64,000 nt of DNA from Brevibacillus sp. DP1.3A (GCF_013284245.2 NZ_CP085876.1:4800001-4864000); one strand, 5' to 3'. Positions 28,851 to 40,561 are shown, counted from the first letter of the stretch. Made by a program: numbers and translations. The notes: generated by a model from the sequence alone, not told the origin.

Positions 28851-28865
28851 CATATTCATAATATG
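28851..28865. promoter_or_regulatory. Perfect palindrome upstream of the rmd-like gene
   Basis: CATATT-CAT-AATATG is a perfect 6-bp inverted repeat, about 55 bp before the ATG at 28918, where an operator or core promoter would lie. Role unknown. Confidence 0.35.
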
Positions 28866-28917
28866 TTAAGCTGTTCATCCTTCGCTATGAGCATCATGGA
28901 CAGGGGGGATTCGACTC

Positions 28918-29889
28918 ATGAAGGCATTGATTACCGGAGTAACGGGATTTGCCGGCAGTCACTTGGCTGAATATCTACTGTCGCGGGGAGATGTGGATGT
29001 TTACGGCACATTCCGGTCCCTTACCAAAAAAGAGCAGCTGGGGCACCTGTTGGACCGCGTGCATATGGAAAACTGTGAATTAAAAGATCCCCAATCTGTA
29101 AATGAACTCATCCAGAGAATAAAGCCTGATCTCCTTTTTCACCTAGCTGCCCAAAGCTTCGTCCCCACCTCGGTGTCGTCTCCTGCAGATACGATGGTGA
29201 ACAATATTGTCCCACAGTTAAATTTATTCGAGGCGGTACGCAACCATGCTGTTCCGTGCAAGATTCAGATCGCTTGCTCCAGTGAGGAATATGGTTTGGT
29301 CTATCCGGAGGAAATCCCCATTAAGGAGAGCAATCCCCTCCGTCCTCTCAATCCATACGCGGTCAGTAAAATTGCCCAGGATTATCTGGGGTATCAATAT
29401 CATCACAGTTATGGTCTGGCGATCATCCGAACCCGTACGTTTCACCATACAGGTCCGAGAAGAGGCGAAAGCTATGTGACCTCTAATTTTGCCAAACAAA
29501 TTGCCCAGATTGAGCTTGGTCTGCAAGAGCCAAAAGTAAACGTCGGGAATCTCAGTGCGATTCGAGACTTCACAGATGTCCGTGATATTGTCAGGGCGTA
29601 CTGGTTGGCGCTTACTCGAGGCGAACCAGGCGATGTATACAACATATCCGCTGGTACTCGCTATACCATCGAGGACATGTTGAAGACGTTGCTGGCGCTG
29701 ACAGATGTACAGGTGGAAATACATGTCGACACTGATCGACTAAGACCCTCCGATGTAGACATCGTATTGGGCGATTCCTCGCTGTTTCGAAAAAAGACTG
29801 GGTGGGAGCCCGAAATCTCCTTCCAGCAAACGATGGAAGATTTATTGAATTACTGGCGCTCTGTGCTACGCCAACATAACAGCTCTTGA
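28918..29889 (+). CDS. rmd: GDP-6-deoxy-D-mannose reductase-like (Rmd) enzyme
   Basis: 323 residues, extended short-chain dehydrogenase. The nucleotide site TGVTGFAGSHLAEYL lacks the GQDG of Gmd, which favours Rmd, the reductase that makes GDP-D-rhamnose from the Gmd product. Catalytic residues are in CSSEEYG and NPYAVSKIAQDYLGY. GGGGGGA precedes the ATG. A Gmd-like or other GDP-sugar function cannot be excluded. Together with Fcl at 31200 it would split one Gmd product into D-rhamnose and L-fucose donors. Confidence 0.8.
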   Translation: MKALITGVTGFAGSHLAEYLLSRGDVDVYGTFRSLTKKEQLGHLLDRVHMENCELKDPQSVNELIQRIKPDLLFHLAAQSFVPTSVSSPADTMVNNIVPQLNLFEAVRNHAVPCKIQIACSSEEYGLVYPEEIPIKESNPLRPLNPYAVSKIAQDYLGYQYHHSYGLAIIRTRTFHHTGPRRGESYVTSNFAKQIAQIELGLQEPKVNVGNLSAIRDFTDVRDIVRAYWLALTRGEPGDVYNISAGTRYTIEDMLKTLLALTDVQVEIHVDTDRLRPSDVDIVLGDSSLFRKKTGWEPEISFQQTMEDLLNYWRSVLRQHNSS

Positions 29890-29933
29890 AAACGTCGAGT
29901 GGATGAGTAGAAAAAATCAGGAGGGAACTTTTT

Positions 29934-31169
29934 ATGTCCATGCAATCCCTTCCTCTCGTCAGTGTAATCACGCCTTCGTACAATCAGGCACCCTTCATCA
30001 AACGAACGATCGAGAGTGTATTGACACAAGACTATCCCCATATTGAGCATATTGTGGTCGATGGCGCCTCAACTGACGGTACACAGAGTATTTTGCAGCA
30101 ATACAGCCATCTGGCAAACCGCTTCCGCTACGTTTCCGAACCAGATCGCGGTCAATCCCATGCCATCAATAAAGGATTGCAAATGGCACGTGGTGAGATT
30201 ATCGGTTGGCTCAATTCGGATGATACGTATTTTCCCGGTGCCATTCGAAAGGCTGTGGCAGCCTTGCAGCAGCATCCTGATTGGGGTGTGGTATACGGAA
30301 AAGGGCTCCACATTGATGAGAATGACAAAGTAAAGTATCCGTACATTTGGGTAGAGTTTGACAGAAAAAAATTGTTTAATTTCAACATCATCTGCCAACC
30401 CGCTGCTTTCCTGCGCAAGCATGCCTTTGAAGCAGTTGGTGGTGTAAATGAAGAACATGACTGGTGCATGGATTACGATTTGTGGAACCGGATTTCCCAG
30501 CATTATCCGATTGGAACGATACCGGAATTCTTGGCTAACTCACGCTTATATGACGCATGCAAAACGTTTGTCTATGAATTGGAGCCAGGGTTTTCTGAAA
30601 TTTTGAAAACAAGCGTGAAGCATCATGGCACCATCTCAAATGAATGGCTCTATCACTACACGCAAAAGCATTATAAACAAGGAGCATTTTGGTTTCTCCA
30701 CAAGCTGAAAGCGTATCATGCATTCGGACCCTCTCCCCAAATCATTGCATCCAACCGCTACTCGGACGCATGGGCTCCCCAAAACCTGCGAATGACCATC
30801 GAAGCCAGCCATGGACCGATGCACGCTTTGCTTATCAAAGGAAGCAACCATAATACCGCCCCTCTCCTGCATTTTCATGTTATGAGGAATGGGAAACTCG
30901 TACACAATTTCCAAGTTACCCAGGCGCGTTTTCAAGTCGTGATTCCCATTACCTCAGAGGGCCAGCAATGTGAAGTGAGTATTTTTTGCAGCCAGCAGAT
31001 CCTTCAGAGCCACCCCAACAATCCTAAAGTCAAACGATCTATCAGCTACCACTTAGAAGAAGTCCTCCCTCTCTCCTATGAGGAGTACCAATTTTATCAG
31101 GAGTTTACCAATGGCAAGGCCGATATCGAAAATTGGGTAAATCGCAGAGTCCCATCGCCTCGAACATGA
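29934..31169 (+). CDS. Family 2 glycosyltransferase with C-terminal extension
   Basis: 411 residues. The N-terminal GT-A domain (1-240) shows VSVITPSYNQAPFIKRTIESVL, VVDGASTDGT, SEPDRGQSHAINKGL and the metal motif WLNSDDTYFPG. The remaining ~170 residues form an extra domain of mixed beta sequence also found in its close paralogue at 41741. AGGAGGGA precedes the ATG. A soluble cytoplasmic transferase; sugar specificity unknown. Lies 45 bp after rmd and probably in one transcript. Confidence 0.9.
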   Translation: MSMQSLPLVSVITPSYNQAPFIKRTIESVLTQDYPHIEHIVVDGASTDGTQSILQQYSHLANRFRYVSEPDRGQSHAINKGLQMARGEIIGWLNSDDTYFPGAIRKAVAALQQHPDWGVVYGKGLHIDENDKVKYPYIWVEFDRKKLFNFNIICQPAAFLRKHAFEAVGGVNEEHDWCMDYDLWNRISQHYPIGTIPEFLANSRLYDACKTFVYELEPGFSEILKTSVKHHGTISNEWLYHYTQKHYKQGAFWFLHKLKAYHAFGPSPQIIASNRYSDAWAPQNLRMTIEASHGPMHALLIKGSNHNTAPLLHFHVMRNGKLVHNFQVTQARFQVVIPITSEGQQCEVSIFCSQQILQSHPNNPKVKRSISYHLEEVLPLSYEEYQFYQEFTNGKADIENWVNRRVPSPRT

Positions 31170-31193
31170 ATGCGGACGAGAAAGGCAGGTTGA

Positions 31194-33259
<2,066 letters not shown>

Positions 33260-33286
33260 TGTCATTTGAAAGGAGGTCATCTTTGT

Positions 33287-34726
33287 ATGTCACGCATGCA
33301 GCAAATTCGAGAGACGTGGAGGAAGGAGCGCCGAATCCCGTTTCCATTAACAGAACAAGAGACTTGGGATTTTTGGCTGTTGGAAGCACCGACAAACGAT
33401 TTGAAAAAGTCGAAGATCAAGCATATAGCAAAAACGACAGGCATACGCACCTTGATCGAGACAGGTACGTTTAAGGGCGACATGTTGCAAGCGATGAAAA
33501 ACCATTTCGACTTGCTCGTTTCCATCGAGCTGAATGAAGCCTTGTTTGTAGCGGCAAAAGAGAGATTTTCAGGCGACAGCCACATCCATATCCTCCACGG
33601 TGACAGTGGAGAAATATTGACCAACCTGATGTACTCTGTCACAACACCTTGTCTGTTTTGGCTGGACGGCCATTACATTCCCCGCTCATCTGAGGCAGCC
33701 AAAGGAGACCTGGACACCCCCATCTTGCAGGAACTTGCTGCCATTTTGCAGCATTCCGTCCAAAATCACGTCATTTTGATTGATGATGCTCGTTGCTTTA
33801 TTGGTCCCAATCCATTGTTGAACGATTATCCCACTATCCAAGAACTACGAGAATTCGTTCATTCTCTTCGTCCCGACCTCTTATTCGTCGTAGGAAATGA
33901 CATCATCATGATCTACAATCCACTTGAAGGAGCAACGAATTCGATGAAGAAAGTTGACTTTCACCTGCCGTTTGACAATCAAACCTTTACCGTCTATGGG
34001 GACGGCTCCGATCAAAGCGTCCTGTACTTTATGGAGTATTACAAAGGATACTATGAAGACTACGTTATCCTTCCTCTGAAAAAAATCGTACAACCTGACC
34101 ATATTTGCCTAGACATCGGTGCGAACATCGGTCCGATCTCACTCGCTCTGAGCTATCTTGCGCCCCAAGGCAAGGTGTACGCATTCGAACCCTCCGATGT
34201 CAATTATCCTTATCTCCTGCGAAACCTGTCCGAGAATCACATCACCAATGTCGAGCCACTCCAGCTCGGAATGGCAGACCGGAACGGGAACATCCATTTT
34301 AAAGACGACCCGCGTGGAGGCGGATGGTCTTATATCCCGCATGAGCCAGAAGACGTGGAGAAATCCACCCAATTCATATCATGTGTCAGGCTGGATGACT
34401 GGGTAGAGCAGAATATGATCTCGCGCATCGACCTCATTAAAATTGACGTGGAAGGCTCGGAAGTCGTTGTCTTGGAAAATGCCATGCGAACGCTTAAGCA
34501 GTGGGACCCGGATGTGATCATTGAATTCAACCCAGAAAGCATCAAAGAAAACTTCGGCAGACATCCACTCGTGCTATACACACTGCTGGAGAAATTGTTT
34601 ACCCATCTGTATATGTTTAAACGGGACAATACGGTGGTAAAAGTGAAGAACTACAACCACTTACTAGACGAAATGAAACCTTTCCACGCTGATCTGTTCT
34701 GTACGAACAAGACTTTCCTCGATTAA
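33287..34726 (+). CDS. Two-domain protein: SAM methyltransferase-like domain fused to FkbM methyltransferase
   Basis: 479 residues from ATG 33287, ten bases after AAGGAGG. Residues about 45-215 contain TLIETGTFKGDMLQAM and FWLDGHYI, resembling a class I methyltransferase-type Rossmann domain. Residues about 220-479 are an FkbM domain with CLDIGANIGPISLAL, YAFEPSDVNYPYLLRN and DLIKIDVEGSEVVVLENA. Each domain also exists as a single-domain protein elsewhere. Last gene of the plus-strand run, ending at a strong terminator. Probably modifies sugar hydroxyls; targets unknown. Confidence 0.85.
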   Translation: MSRMQQIRETWRKERRIPFPLTEQETWDFWLLEAPTNDLKKSKIKHIAKTTGIRTLIETGTFKGDMLQAMKNHFDLLVSIELNEALFVAAKERFSGDSHIHILHGDSGEILTNLMYSVTTPCLFWLDGHYIPRSSEAAKGDLDTPILQELAAILQHSVQNHVILIDDARCFIGPNPLLNDYPTIQELREFVHSLRPDLLFVVGNDIIMIYNPLEGATNSMKKVDFHLPFDNQTFTVYGDGSDQSVLYFMEYYKGYYEDYVILPLKKIVQPDHICLDIGANIGPISLALSYLAPQGKVYAFEPSDVNYPYLLRNLSENHITNVEPLQLGMADRNGNIHFKDDPRGGGWSYIPHEPEDVEKSTQFISCVRLDDWVEQNMISRIDLIKIDVEGSEVVVLENAMRTLKQWDPDVIIEFNPESIKENFGRHPLVLYTLLEKLFTHLYMFKRDNTVVKVKNYNHLLDEMKPFHADLFCTNKTFLD

Positions 34727-34736
34727 GCGCACATGA

Positions 34737-34770
34737 TAAAAACATGGCTGCAGGCTCGCCATGTTTTTTG
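34737..34770. terminator. Bidirectional terminator
   Basis: AAAAACATGGC / GCCATGTTTTTT with a 9-base loop, flanked by A- and T-runs, separates the convergent operons ending at 34726 and 34779. Confidence 0.9.
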
Positions 34771-34778
34771 TTTCGTTG

Positions 34779-35666
34779 TTATTTGAAAGTGGCCATTACC
34801 TTTCTCAATCCATCCTCCAGCTTTACTTGATGATTCCACCCTAGAGCTTGCAGCGGTCGAATATCTGCTTGTGAATGCATGATTTCCATGTCGGTATACG
34901 CAATCGATCCGAACTTCAGAACCGTGCTTGATTGAGTCATCTGATGAACCAGTTCTACAAACTCTCGGATCGAGGTTGCCGTACCTGTCCCTACCTGGTA
35001 TTCCGTAAATCCAGCGGGTATACGGGTAGCATGCGCCAACAACACACGAAAGGCAGAAACAACATCATCCACATAAATAAAGTCCCTTGCTTGCTTTCCC
35101 TCTGTAAGCCTTAGTTCGGGCTTATTTTCAAGACAGCTTTTGATGACAAAAGAGACAAATTTATTCGTATTGTCATACGGACCATACACATGCTCCAGCC
35201 TGACGTTGATGAGTTGCAGGGAAGATGAATCTGCTAGGCATTTTCCCCATTCTCGAAACTGGCGCTTCGTCAAATTGTATGGTTGTAGATGTTTGGATAA
35301 TCGGACGGGCACACTGGAAAACGTATCCGTATTCAGAAAAACAGGGGTGTCGAAGCGCATAGCCGCATCCAGCAGTTTCAGCGGAAAGGTCACATTGGCA
35401 TCTACCATCGTGGCATTGCTCTCGTTGTTTCGTCCATAACAGGTTGCCGTATGGATGATCGCATCGATTCTCCCCTGCTCGAAAAAAGGAGCTTCCCATT
35501 GACCGCGATCCGTATCATACGTAATCAAATCAGGCAATATGTCCTGGATACGCAAGCAATCGGAAGTGCTCCTTTTCAAAATGATGACAGTATGTCCGTC
35601 CAATCGCAGCGCTTTTACGAGCTGGCTTCCGAGAAAGCCTGTCGCGCCGGTCACAAGTATCTTCAT
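34779..35666 (-). CDS. NAD-dependent epimerase/reductase, probably CDP-4-keto-6-deoxyglucose reductase
   Basis: 295 residues. ILVTGATGFLGSQLVKAL binds the nucleotide; the catalytic set is NTDTFSS with PYNLTKRQF (Tyr-x3-Lys). RLEHVYGPYD and ARDFIYVDDVV resemble CDP-abequose/paratose-type synthases. Encoded in one operon with RfbF and RfbG, it most likely reduces the CDP-4-keto-6-deoxyhexose. No RfbH-type 3-dehydratase is present, so a 6-deoxyhexose and not a 3,6-dideoxyhexose is the expected product. That last step is inference. Confidence 0.8.
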   Translation of the reverse strand: MKILVTGATGFLGSQLVKALRLDGHTVIILKRSTSDCLRIQDILPDLITYDTDRGQWEAPFFEQGRIDAIIHTATCYGRNNESNATMVDANVTFPLKLLDAAMRFDTPVFLNTDTFSSVPVRLSKHLQPYNLTKRQFREWGKCLADSSSLQLINVRLEHVYGPYDNTNKFVSFVIKSCLENKPELRLTEGKQARDFIYVDDVVSAFRVLLAHATRIPAGFTEYQVGTGTATSIREFVELVHQMTQSSTVLKFGSIAYTDMEIMHSQADIRPLQALGWNHQVKLEDGLRKVMATFK

Positions 35667-35702
35667 CTGGGATCGCTCCCCTTCACCTGCTTGGCACTCT
35701 TC

Positions 35703-36332
35703 TTATACCCAGTTCAAGTCGATGTTGTGAATTTGTTTTTCTTGCATGACCCTCCGAAAGTGATCGGCTTTGGTTTTCAAGTCTTCGATCAGCCATTCAT
35801 GATTTTCTACGACGATTTTTTCTACTTGCAGATGTAAATTTTGCTCCACGATTTTTTCCAACAGTTCAAATTCTGCTCCTTCAATATCCATTTTGATCAA
35901 TTTGATCGGACGATTGAGCATTTGGATAAACTGTGTCAAATCAATTACCTCTACCTCTACATACTTTTCGGGATTCGTAACTGGATGATTAGTCAATAGA
36001 GAAGAGGCATAAGCAGACCCTGCCGGATCCGTATGGTAAAGATCATGCAAATGCAAGCGTAGCTTATCGTTTTTATGCCAAACCGCTTTGTTTATACATA
36101 TGACATTGGGATAGGAGCCCACCCTTTTTTTCAATTCCTCAAATACGTATGGATTCGGTTCAAACGCAAAGACGAGGGCGCCTTTATCCGCCATTTTTTG
36201 AGAAATGAGCCCGTGGTTTGCCCCACAATCGATCGTTATGTCCCCGTATCCGATCGGAGAAAAAACTTCTTCACTGTTCTCGTTTAATTCACCCACTCCT
36301 GCTTCCTCCTTTATGTTCGGCTGGTTGCCCAT
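35703..36332 (-). CDS. FkbM-family methyltransferase
   Basis: 209 residues from ATG 36332, overlapping the end of rfbF by 22 bp; a GTG at 36353 is an alternative. TIDCGANHGLISQKMADKG, VFAFEPNPYVFEELKKRV and KLIKMDIEGAEFELLE are the three standard FkbM motifs. Likely O-methylates a sugar, perhaps the CDP-derived deoxyhexose made by its operon partners. Soluble, third of the FkbM-type proteins in the island. Confidence 0.88.
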   Translation of the reverse strand: MGNQPNIKEEAGVGELNENSEEVFSPIGYGDITIDCGANHGLISQKMADKGALVFAFEPNPYVFEELKKRVGSYPNVICINKAVWHKNDKLRLHLHDLYHTDPAGSAYASSLLTNHPVTNPEKYVEVEVIDLTQFIQMLNRPIKLIKMDIEGAEFELLEKIVEQNLHLQVEKIVVENHEWLIEDLKTKADHFRRVMQEKQIHNIDLNWV

Positions 36333-37090
36333 GCTGCCTTTCCGGATTTCCACAGTTCTTCCAAGTAGTTTTTATCTCTGAGCGTATCCATCGGATGCCA
36401 AAAACCGGTATGCTTGAAGGCCATCAGTTGATTTGCCTTGGCCAAGCTCTCCAGCGGCTCTTTTTCCAATACCGTCTCATCACCCGCAATATAGTCAAAT
36501 ACGCCCGGCTCCATGACAAAAAAACCAGCATTGATCCACCCGCCGTCCCCCTTTGGCTTCTCCTGGAATCCTGTTACGGTGCCCCCATCGGCAATATCCA
36601 ATGCTCCGAATCTGCCTGGCGGTTGAGTCGTGGTGATCGTTGCGAGTTTTTTATGCGTGCGATGAAATTTTACCAGCTGTTTAATATCAATGTCGGATAA
36701 GCCATCTCCGTACGTCAGCATGAATGTTTCTTCCCCTACATACTTCTGTATCCGCCTCACCCTTCCACCTGTCCCTGTGTCTTTCCCCGTATCAATCAAT
36801 GTGACTCGCCACGGAGCAGCATTATGGTTGTGAAAAGTGACCTGATTGTCGTTACGAAAATCAAAGGTCACATCAGAATGGTGAAGGAAGTAGTGCGCGA
36901 AGTACTCCTTGATCATATAGCCTTTGTACCCGAGACAGATGATGAAATCATGGAAACCGTACTTGGAATAAATGGACATGATATGACAAATGATGGGCCA
37001 TTCACCGATCTCAATGAGCGGCTTCGGACGAAGATGCGTTTCTTCTCCAATGCGTGTGCCATACCCACCTGCTAGGATGACGACTTTCAT
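36311..37090 (-). CDS. rfbF: Glucose-1-phosphate cytidylyltransferase
   Basis: 259 residues, the family length. LAGGYGTRIGEETHLRPKP is the pyrophosphorylase signature specific to RfbF. CLGYKGYMIKEYF and TGKDTGTGGRVRRI also match. It joins CTP and glucose-1-phosphate into CDP-glucose. It follows rfbG by 24 bp, with AAGGAGGG before the ATG. Its product is the substrate of RfbG. Confidence 0.95.
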   Translation of the reverse strand: MKVVILAGGYGTRIGEETHLRPKPLIEIGEWPIICHIMSIYSKYGFHDFIICLGYKGYMIKEYFAHYFLHHSDVTFDFRNDNQVTFHNHNAAPWRVTLIDTGKDTGTGGRVRRIQKYVGEETFMLTYGDGLSDIDIKQLVKFHRTHKKLATITTTQPPGRFGALDIADGGTVTGFQEKPKGDGGWINAGFFVMEPGVFDYIAGDETVLEKEPLESLAKANQLMAFKHTGFWHPMDTLRDKNYLEELWKSGKAAWATSRT

Positions 37091-37114
37091 TGGCTGCCCT
37101 CCTTCCTCTCGTGT

Positions 37115-38206
37115 TCACTGGGCCCTATCTGTATACGCTGCGATTTGGGCCAAACAGATCTCTCTTACGTCTTGCTTTTGCTGATAGGCCTTATGCCAAG
37201 AAATGATACTGTCCAAGGTCTGCTCGAGTGACCACTTGGGCTTCCAGCCTATTACGCTTTTGGCTTTGGAACAGTCCAGCTTTAAATATTGAGCTTCGTG
37301 CCATTGTGGATCGGTTCGCTCTGCTTCAAAGCTGGCACCAGCTCCCCATCGCTCACACAATTGCTGGACGATCCACTCTACCGATTTGGCATCTTCCTCA
37401 TTCGGACCGAAATTCCAGCTCTGGGCATAATTCTTGCCATTTCCCCACATTTTTTCAGCGAGCATCAAATACCCTGTTAATGGCTCAAGGACGTGCTGCC
37501 ACGGTCGAATGGCTTTGGGATTTCGGGTGGTGATTTTCTCTCCGTTTATCAGGGCACGCAGGCAATCCGGTATCAAGCGATCAAGAGCCCAATCACCGCC
37601 GCCGATTACATTGCCTGCTCGCGCTGAAGCAACTGCTACGCCATGCTGGTGATACTGGTCGGGGTGAAAGAAAGCATTGCGATAGGAGGCAGTCACTTGC
37701 TCCGAGCATGCTTTGCTGTTGGAGTACGGGTCGTAGCCGCCCAACACATCCTGCTCCCGGTATCCCCACACCCACTCCCGGTTTTCGTAAACCTTATCCG
37801 TCGTAACATTGATGATTGCTTTCATTTTCATTCCGTTCTGCACAGCCACTCTCGCCGCCTCAAGTACATTCACCGTACCCATGACATTGATTTCGTAGGT
37901 TTCCGCCGGATATTGATACGACAAACGCACCAGCGGCTGAGCGGCCATATGAATGATGATATCCGGGTTTGCTTGGTTAATCGCTTTTTGAACGCTTTCC
38001 TTCGATCTGACATCATCAATGATCGAATCAACCAATGAGCTGATTTGGGCACACTCAAAAATACTCGGATTCGTCGGCGGCGACAGCGCATACCCTGTTA
38101 CCTTCGCCCCTAAATGATGCAGCCATAGGCACAGCCATGCCCCTTTGAACCCCGTATGACCTGTGATCAACACTTTTTTGTCTCGCCAGAACGCTGGATC
38201 AATCAT
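37115..38206 (-). CDS. rfbG: CDP-glucose 4,6-dehydratase
   Basis: 363 residues from ATG 38206, overlapping the manC stop by 8 bp; a TTG at 38227 is possible. ITGHTGFKGAWLCLWLHHLG is the characteristic start. MAAQPLVRLSYQYP, VTTDKVYENREW and PYSNSKACSEQV provide the catalytic Thr-Asp-Lys and Tyr-Lys set. It makes CDP-4-keto-6-deoxyglucose, which the reductase at 34779 would process. Confidence 0.95.
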   Translation of the reverse strand: MIDPAFWRDKKVLITGHTGFKGAWLCLWLHHLGAKVTGYALSPPTNPSIFECAQISSLVDSIIDDVRSKESVQKAINQANPDIIIHMAAQPLVRLSYQYPAETYEINVMGTVNVLEAARVAVQNGMKMKAIINVTTDKVYENREWVWGYREQDVLGGYDPYSNSKACSEQVTASYRNAFFHPDQYHQHGVAVASARAGNVIGGGDWALDRLIPDCLRALINGEKITTRNPKAIRPWQHVLEPLTGYLMLAEKMWGNGKNYAQSWNFGPNEEDAKSVEWIVQQLCERWGAGASFEAERTDPQWHEAQYLKLDCSKAKSVIGWKPKWSLEQTLDSIISWHKAYQQKQDVREICLAQIAAYTDRAQ

Positions 38207-39602
38207 CGTGATCACCGTGCTTCCCAATTTGCTCCAGAATCGCTGACCATGTCATTCCAAGTCGAACGATATCTTCTTCCACCAACTGACTTCCCATCTG
38301 TACCTCGATGAATTCCAGCTCGGTCGTAGCTTTGATTGCATGCTTGGCTCCTACCGGGATTTGCAATACGTCACCTGGTCCAACCTGGTTCAGCTGATCA
38401 TCCAAGATGAACTCGCCGCAGCCCTCTACGATGATCCATACTTCGCTACGGTGGTGATGGTACTGATAGCTCAAATTTTTCCCGGCGTATACATGGATTC
38501 TTTTCGTTAATACTTCCACGTCGTCTTCATTCTTCTGAAAATGCATAACCTGATACCTTCCCCAGCGCCGCTCTTCATACATTGGGCGCTTTGTCCAATC
38601 CAAAGCCAAATTTTTGACCATATGACTTTGTTCCTTGGAAGAAACGAGGATGCCATCAGGACTGGCAGCCACGATCATATCCGATAAACCAATGGACACG
38701 ATAGGTATGTCCAATTCGTTGATAACGTGTGTATTCGTGCAACTCTCATCGAGCAAAACCTTACCGATTGCATTCCCTCTCATTTCTTCCGCTAGCGTAT
38801 TCCATGTCCCTAAGTCCTTCCAGTTTCCGTCATACGGGAGAACGACTACTTTCTCTGCCTTTTCTACAATCTCATAGTCAAAACTGATGGCAGGCATTTG
38901 GCTATATTGCTCAAGCATACGGTTGTATTCAGTAGGCAATCCTTTTTGCTCTAATTCGCGAATCAGATAGCCCAATCGAAAAGCAAAAATTCCACAATTC
39001 CATAGGGCCTTCTTTTCTACTAAATCCTGCGCTTGCTCAAGTGACGGCTTTTCTTTGAAGCTTTTTACTTTTTGATAGGCATGAGGCCTCTTACCTTGAT
39101 CCGATTGTGATTCTAGCTGTGGAACAATGTAACCGTATTTCGTAGATGGATACGTAGGCTTTACTCCGATTAATGCGAGATTCGCGCCTGATCTAAGTAT
39201 GACATTCTCCAGCTCCTTGATCCTGTCCATGAAGCGATCCTCAACGAATGGATCTACAGGCATGATAGCGATGACTTCATCCGGGGCTATCGTTAAAGCA
39301 GAGTACAAATAAGTCACCGCTAAAGCAATGGCAGGGAAGGTATCTCTTTTTTCCGGCTCCACGATCAAGGGAACGTCTTCTCCAAGTTGGCTTTGAAGCA
39401 AGTCAACATGTGAACGGCCTGTTGAAATATAAACAGGCTCCGACCAATTGCGGGAGGTCAGCTGCCTCCACACTCGTTGAACCATCGCCTCTGGTTGGGC
39501 ATGTGCATTGCCTATCAACTTCAAGAACTGTTTGGACCTGACATCATTGGAGAGCGGCCACAGCCTTTTCCCTGAACCACCCGATAGCAATATCAGTTTC
39601 AC
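38199..39602 (-). CDS. manC: Mannose-1-phosphate guanylyltransferase with cupin (mannose-6-P isomerase type II) domain
   Basis: 467 residues from a GTG start after AGAGGTGG. The N-terminal pyrophosphorylase has LLSGGSGKRLWPLS and KQFLKL; KSFKEKPSLEQA is the substrate loop. The C-terminal cupin (about 350-467) carries YQYHHHRSEVWIIVEG, the metal site of type II phosphomannose isomerases. It makes GDP-mannose, and may also convert fructose-6-P to mannose-6-P. Supplies Gmd. First gene of the minus-strand operon to 34779. Confidence 0.94.
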   Translation of the reverse strand: MKLILLSGGSGKRLWPLSNDVRSKQFLKLIGNAHAQPEAMVQRVWRQLTSRNWSEPVYISTGRSHVDLLQSQLGEDVPLIVEPEKRDTFPAIALAVTYLYSALTIAPDEVIAIMPVDPFVEDRFMDRIKELENVILRSGANLALIGVKPTYPSTKYGYIVPQLESQSDQGKRPHAYQKVKSFKEKPSLEQAQDLVEKKALWNCGIFAFRLGYLIRELEQKGLPTEYNRMLEQYSQMPAISFDYEIVEKAEKVVVLPYDGNWKDLGTWNTLAEEMRGNAIGKVLLDESCTNTHVINELDIPIVSIGLSDMIVAASPDGILVSSKEQSHMVKNLALDWTKRPMYEERRWGRYQVMHFQKNEDDVEVLTKRIHVYAGKNLSYQYHHHRSEVWIIVEGCGEFILDDQLNQVGPGDVLQIPVGAKHAIKATTELEFIEVQMGSQLVEEDIVRLGMTWSAILEQIGKHGDHDD

Positions 39603-39715
39603 TCAGGCCACCTCTATCCGTTTATCGTGTTGTATGCACCATCTTATGCGTTTGTCGCAGTCGATGCTCTATGATCCAATGAAAATGGTCAAATAACACG
39701 AGGGATGATAGAAGC

Positions 39716-40561
39716 CTATAAAAACTGAATCCATCGATTGGAAATATAATCGAAAATGTAAGAACCTGCTTGTGGGAGATAAGGAGCCGTGAAAAACTTC
39801 ATATGGTGCTTCGTGTATCCTTGAAAATGAAGAGAAAACAACGGTAGATAATGACTCGTTGCCTTATCCTTGCAGCACAGGACACCATTTATCGAGTAAA
39901 TTTTCTTATAGCCATACAAATTCTCCACGGAAGCAGACTGCTGAATATTGCCGTCAATAAAGCCATCATGAAACAAGCCGTTCTTCATTTGGTAATCCTT
40001 GAAATGTGCAAGAAATAGCAAGGCCAGCACCATATCTGTAATTAAAGGCTGATTGAATCTGACATGTTCCTTTCTCTGCATCGTGTAATGAACAACTTTC
40101 GCAAATGTTATCGGATTGGCAAACTGTGACGTCATAAACTCGCAAAACTGTTCTAGCTTCTGCCTATCTAAGAAATTGGTCCATACGAATTCCATCATAA
40201 AGTTGTCAAAGCGCGGATGGTTCACGTCGGTAAACAGCATGACGTCTGTATCGATATAACAGCATTTCGGAATCTGATGCTTTTTCATAAACGCTAACAA
40301 AATAAACCATCTTTGAAAACAAAACAGATTGTACTCATAGGGCATGAAATGAATATGTTTATAGACTCTCGTCATTTCGATAGCGGCATGCATGTAATCG
40401 TCTATCATCTCATGAATGATGCCGTTCATAGCATACCTTCTGTTTCCTCCATTCCCGATCAGATAGACGGGCGAATGGGGATTACTTCTTTTCGCTTGCT
40501 GCAAGCTGTATGTGAGATAATCATCGTCCCCTCGATGGATGATCACAATGGGTAAGGGCAT
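39716..40561 (-). CDS. Putative DxD glycosyltransferase, paralogue of the 27.9-kb gene
   Basis: 281 residues, ATG ten bases after GGAGG. It starts directly with LPIVIIHRGDDDYLTYSL and aligns end to end with the protein at 27934. Shared: YEYNLFCFQRWFILLAFM, CCYIDTDVMLFTDV (DxD), ITDMVLALLF and SLHFQGYTKHHM. The invariant FCFQRWFIL and CCYxDxDVML blocks probably frame the donor site. No named family recognised; a transferase is inferred. Separated from manC by 113 bp, so it may use its own promoter. Confidence 0.75.
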   Translation of the reverse strand: MPLPIVIIHRGDDDYLTYSLQQAKRSNPHSPVYLIGNGGNRRYAMNGIIHEMIDDYMHAAIEMTRVYKHIHFMPYEYNLFCFQRWFILLAFMKKHQIPKCCYIDTDVMLFTDVNHPRFDNFMMEFVWTNFLDRQKLEQFCEFMTSQFANPITFAKVVHYTMQRKEHVRFNQPLITDMVLALLFLAHFKDYQMKNGLFHDGFIDGNIQQSASVENLYGYKKIYSINGVLCCKDKATSHYLPLFSLHFQGYTKHHMKFFTAPYLPQAGSYIFDYISNRWIQFL

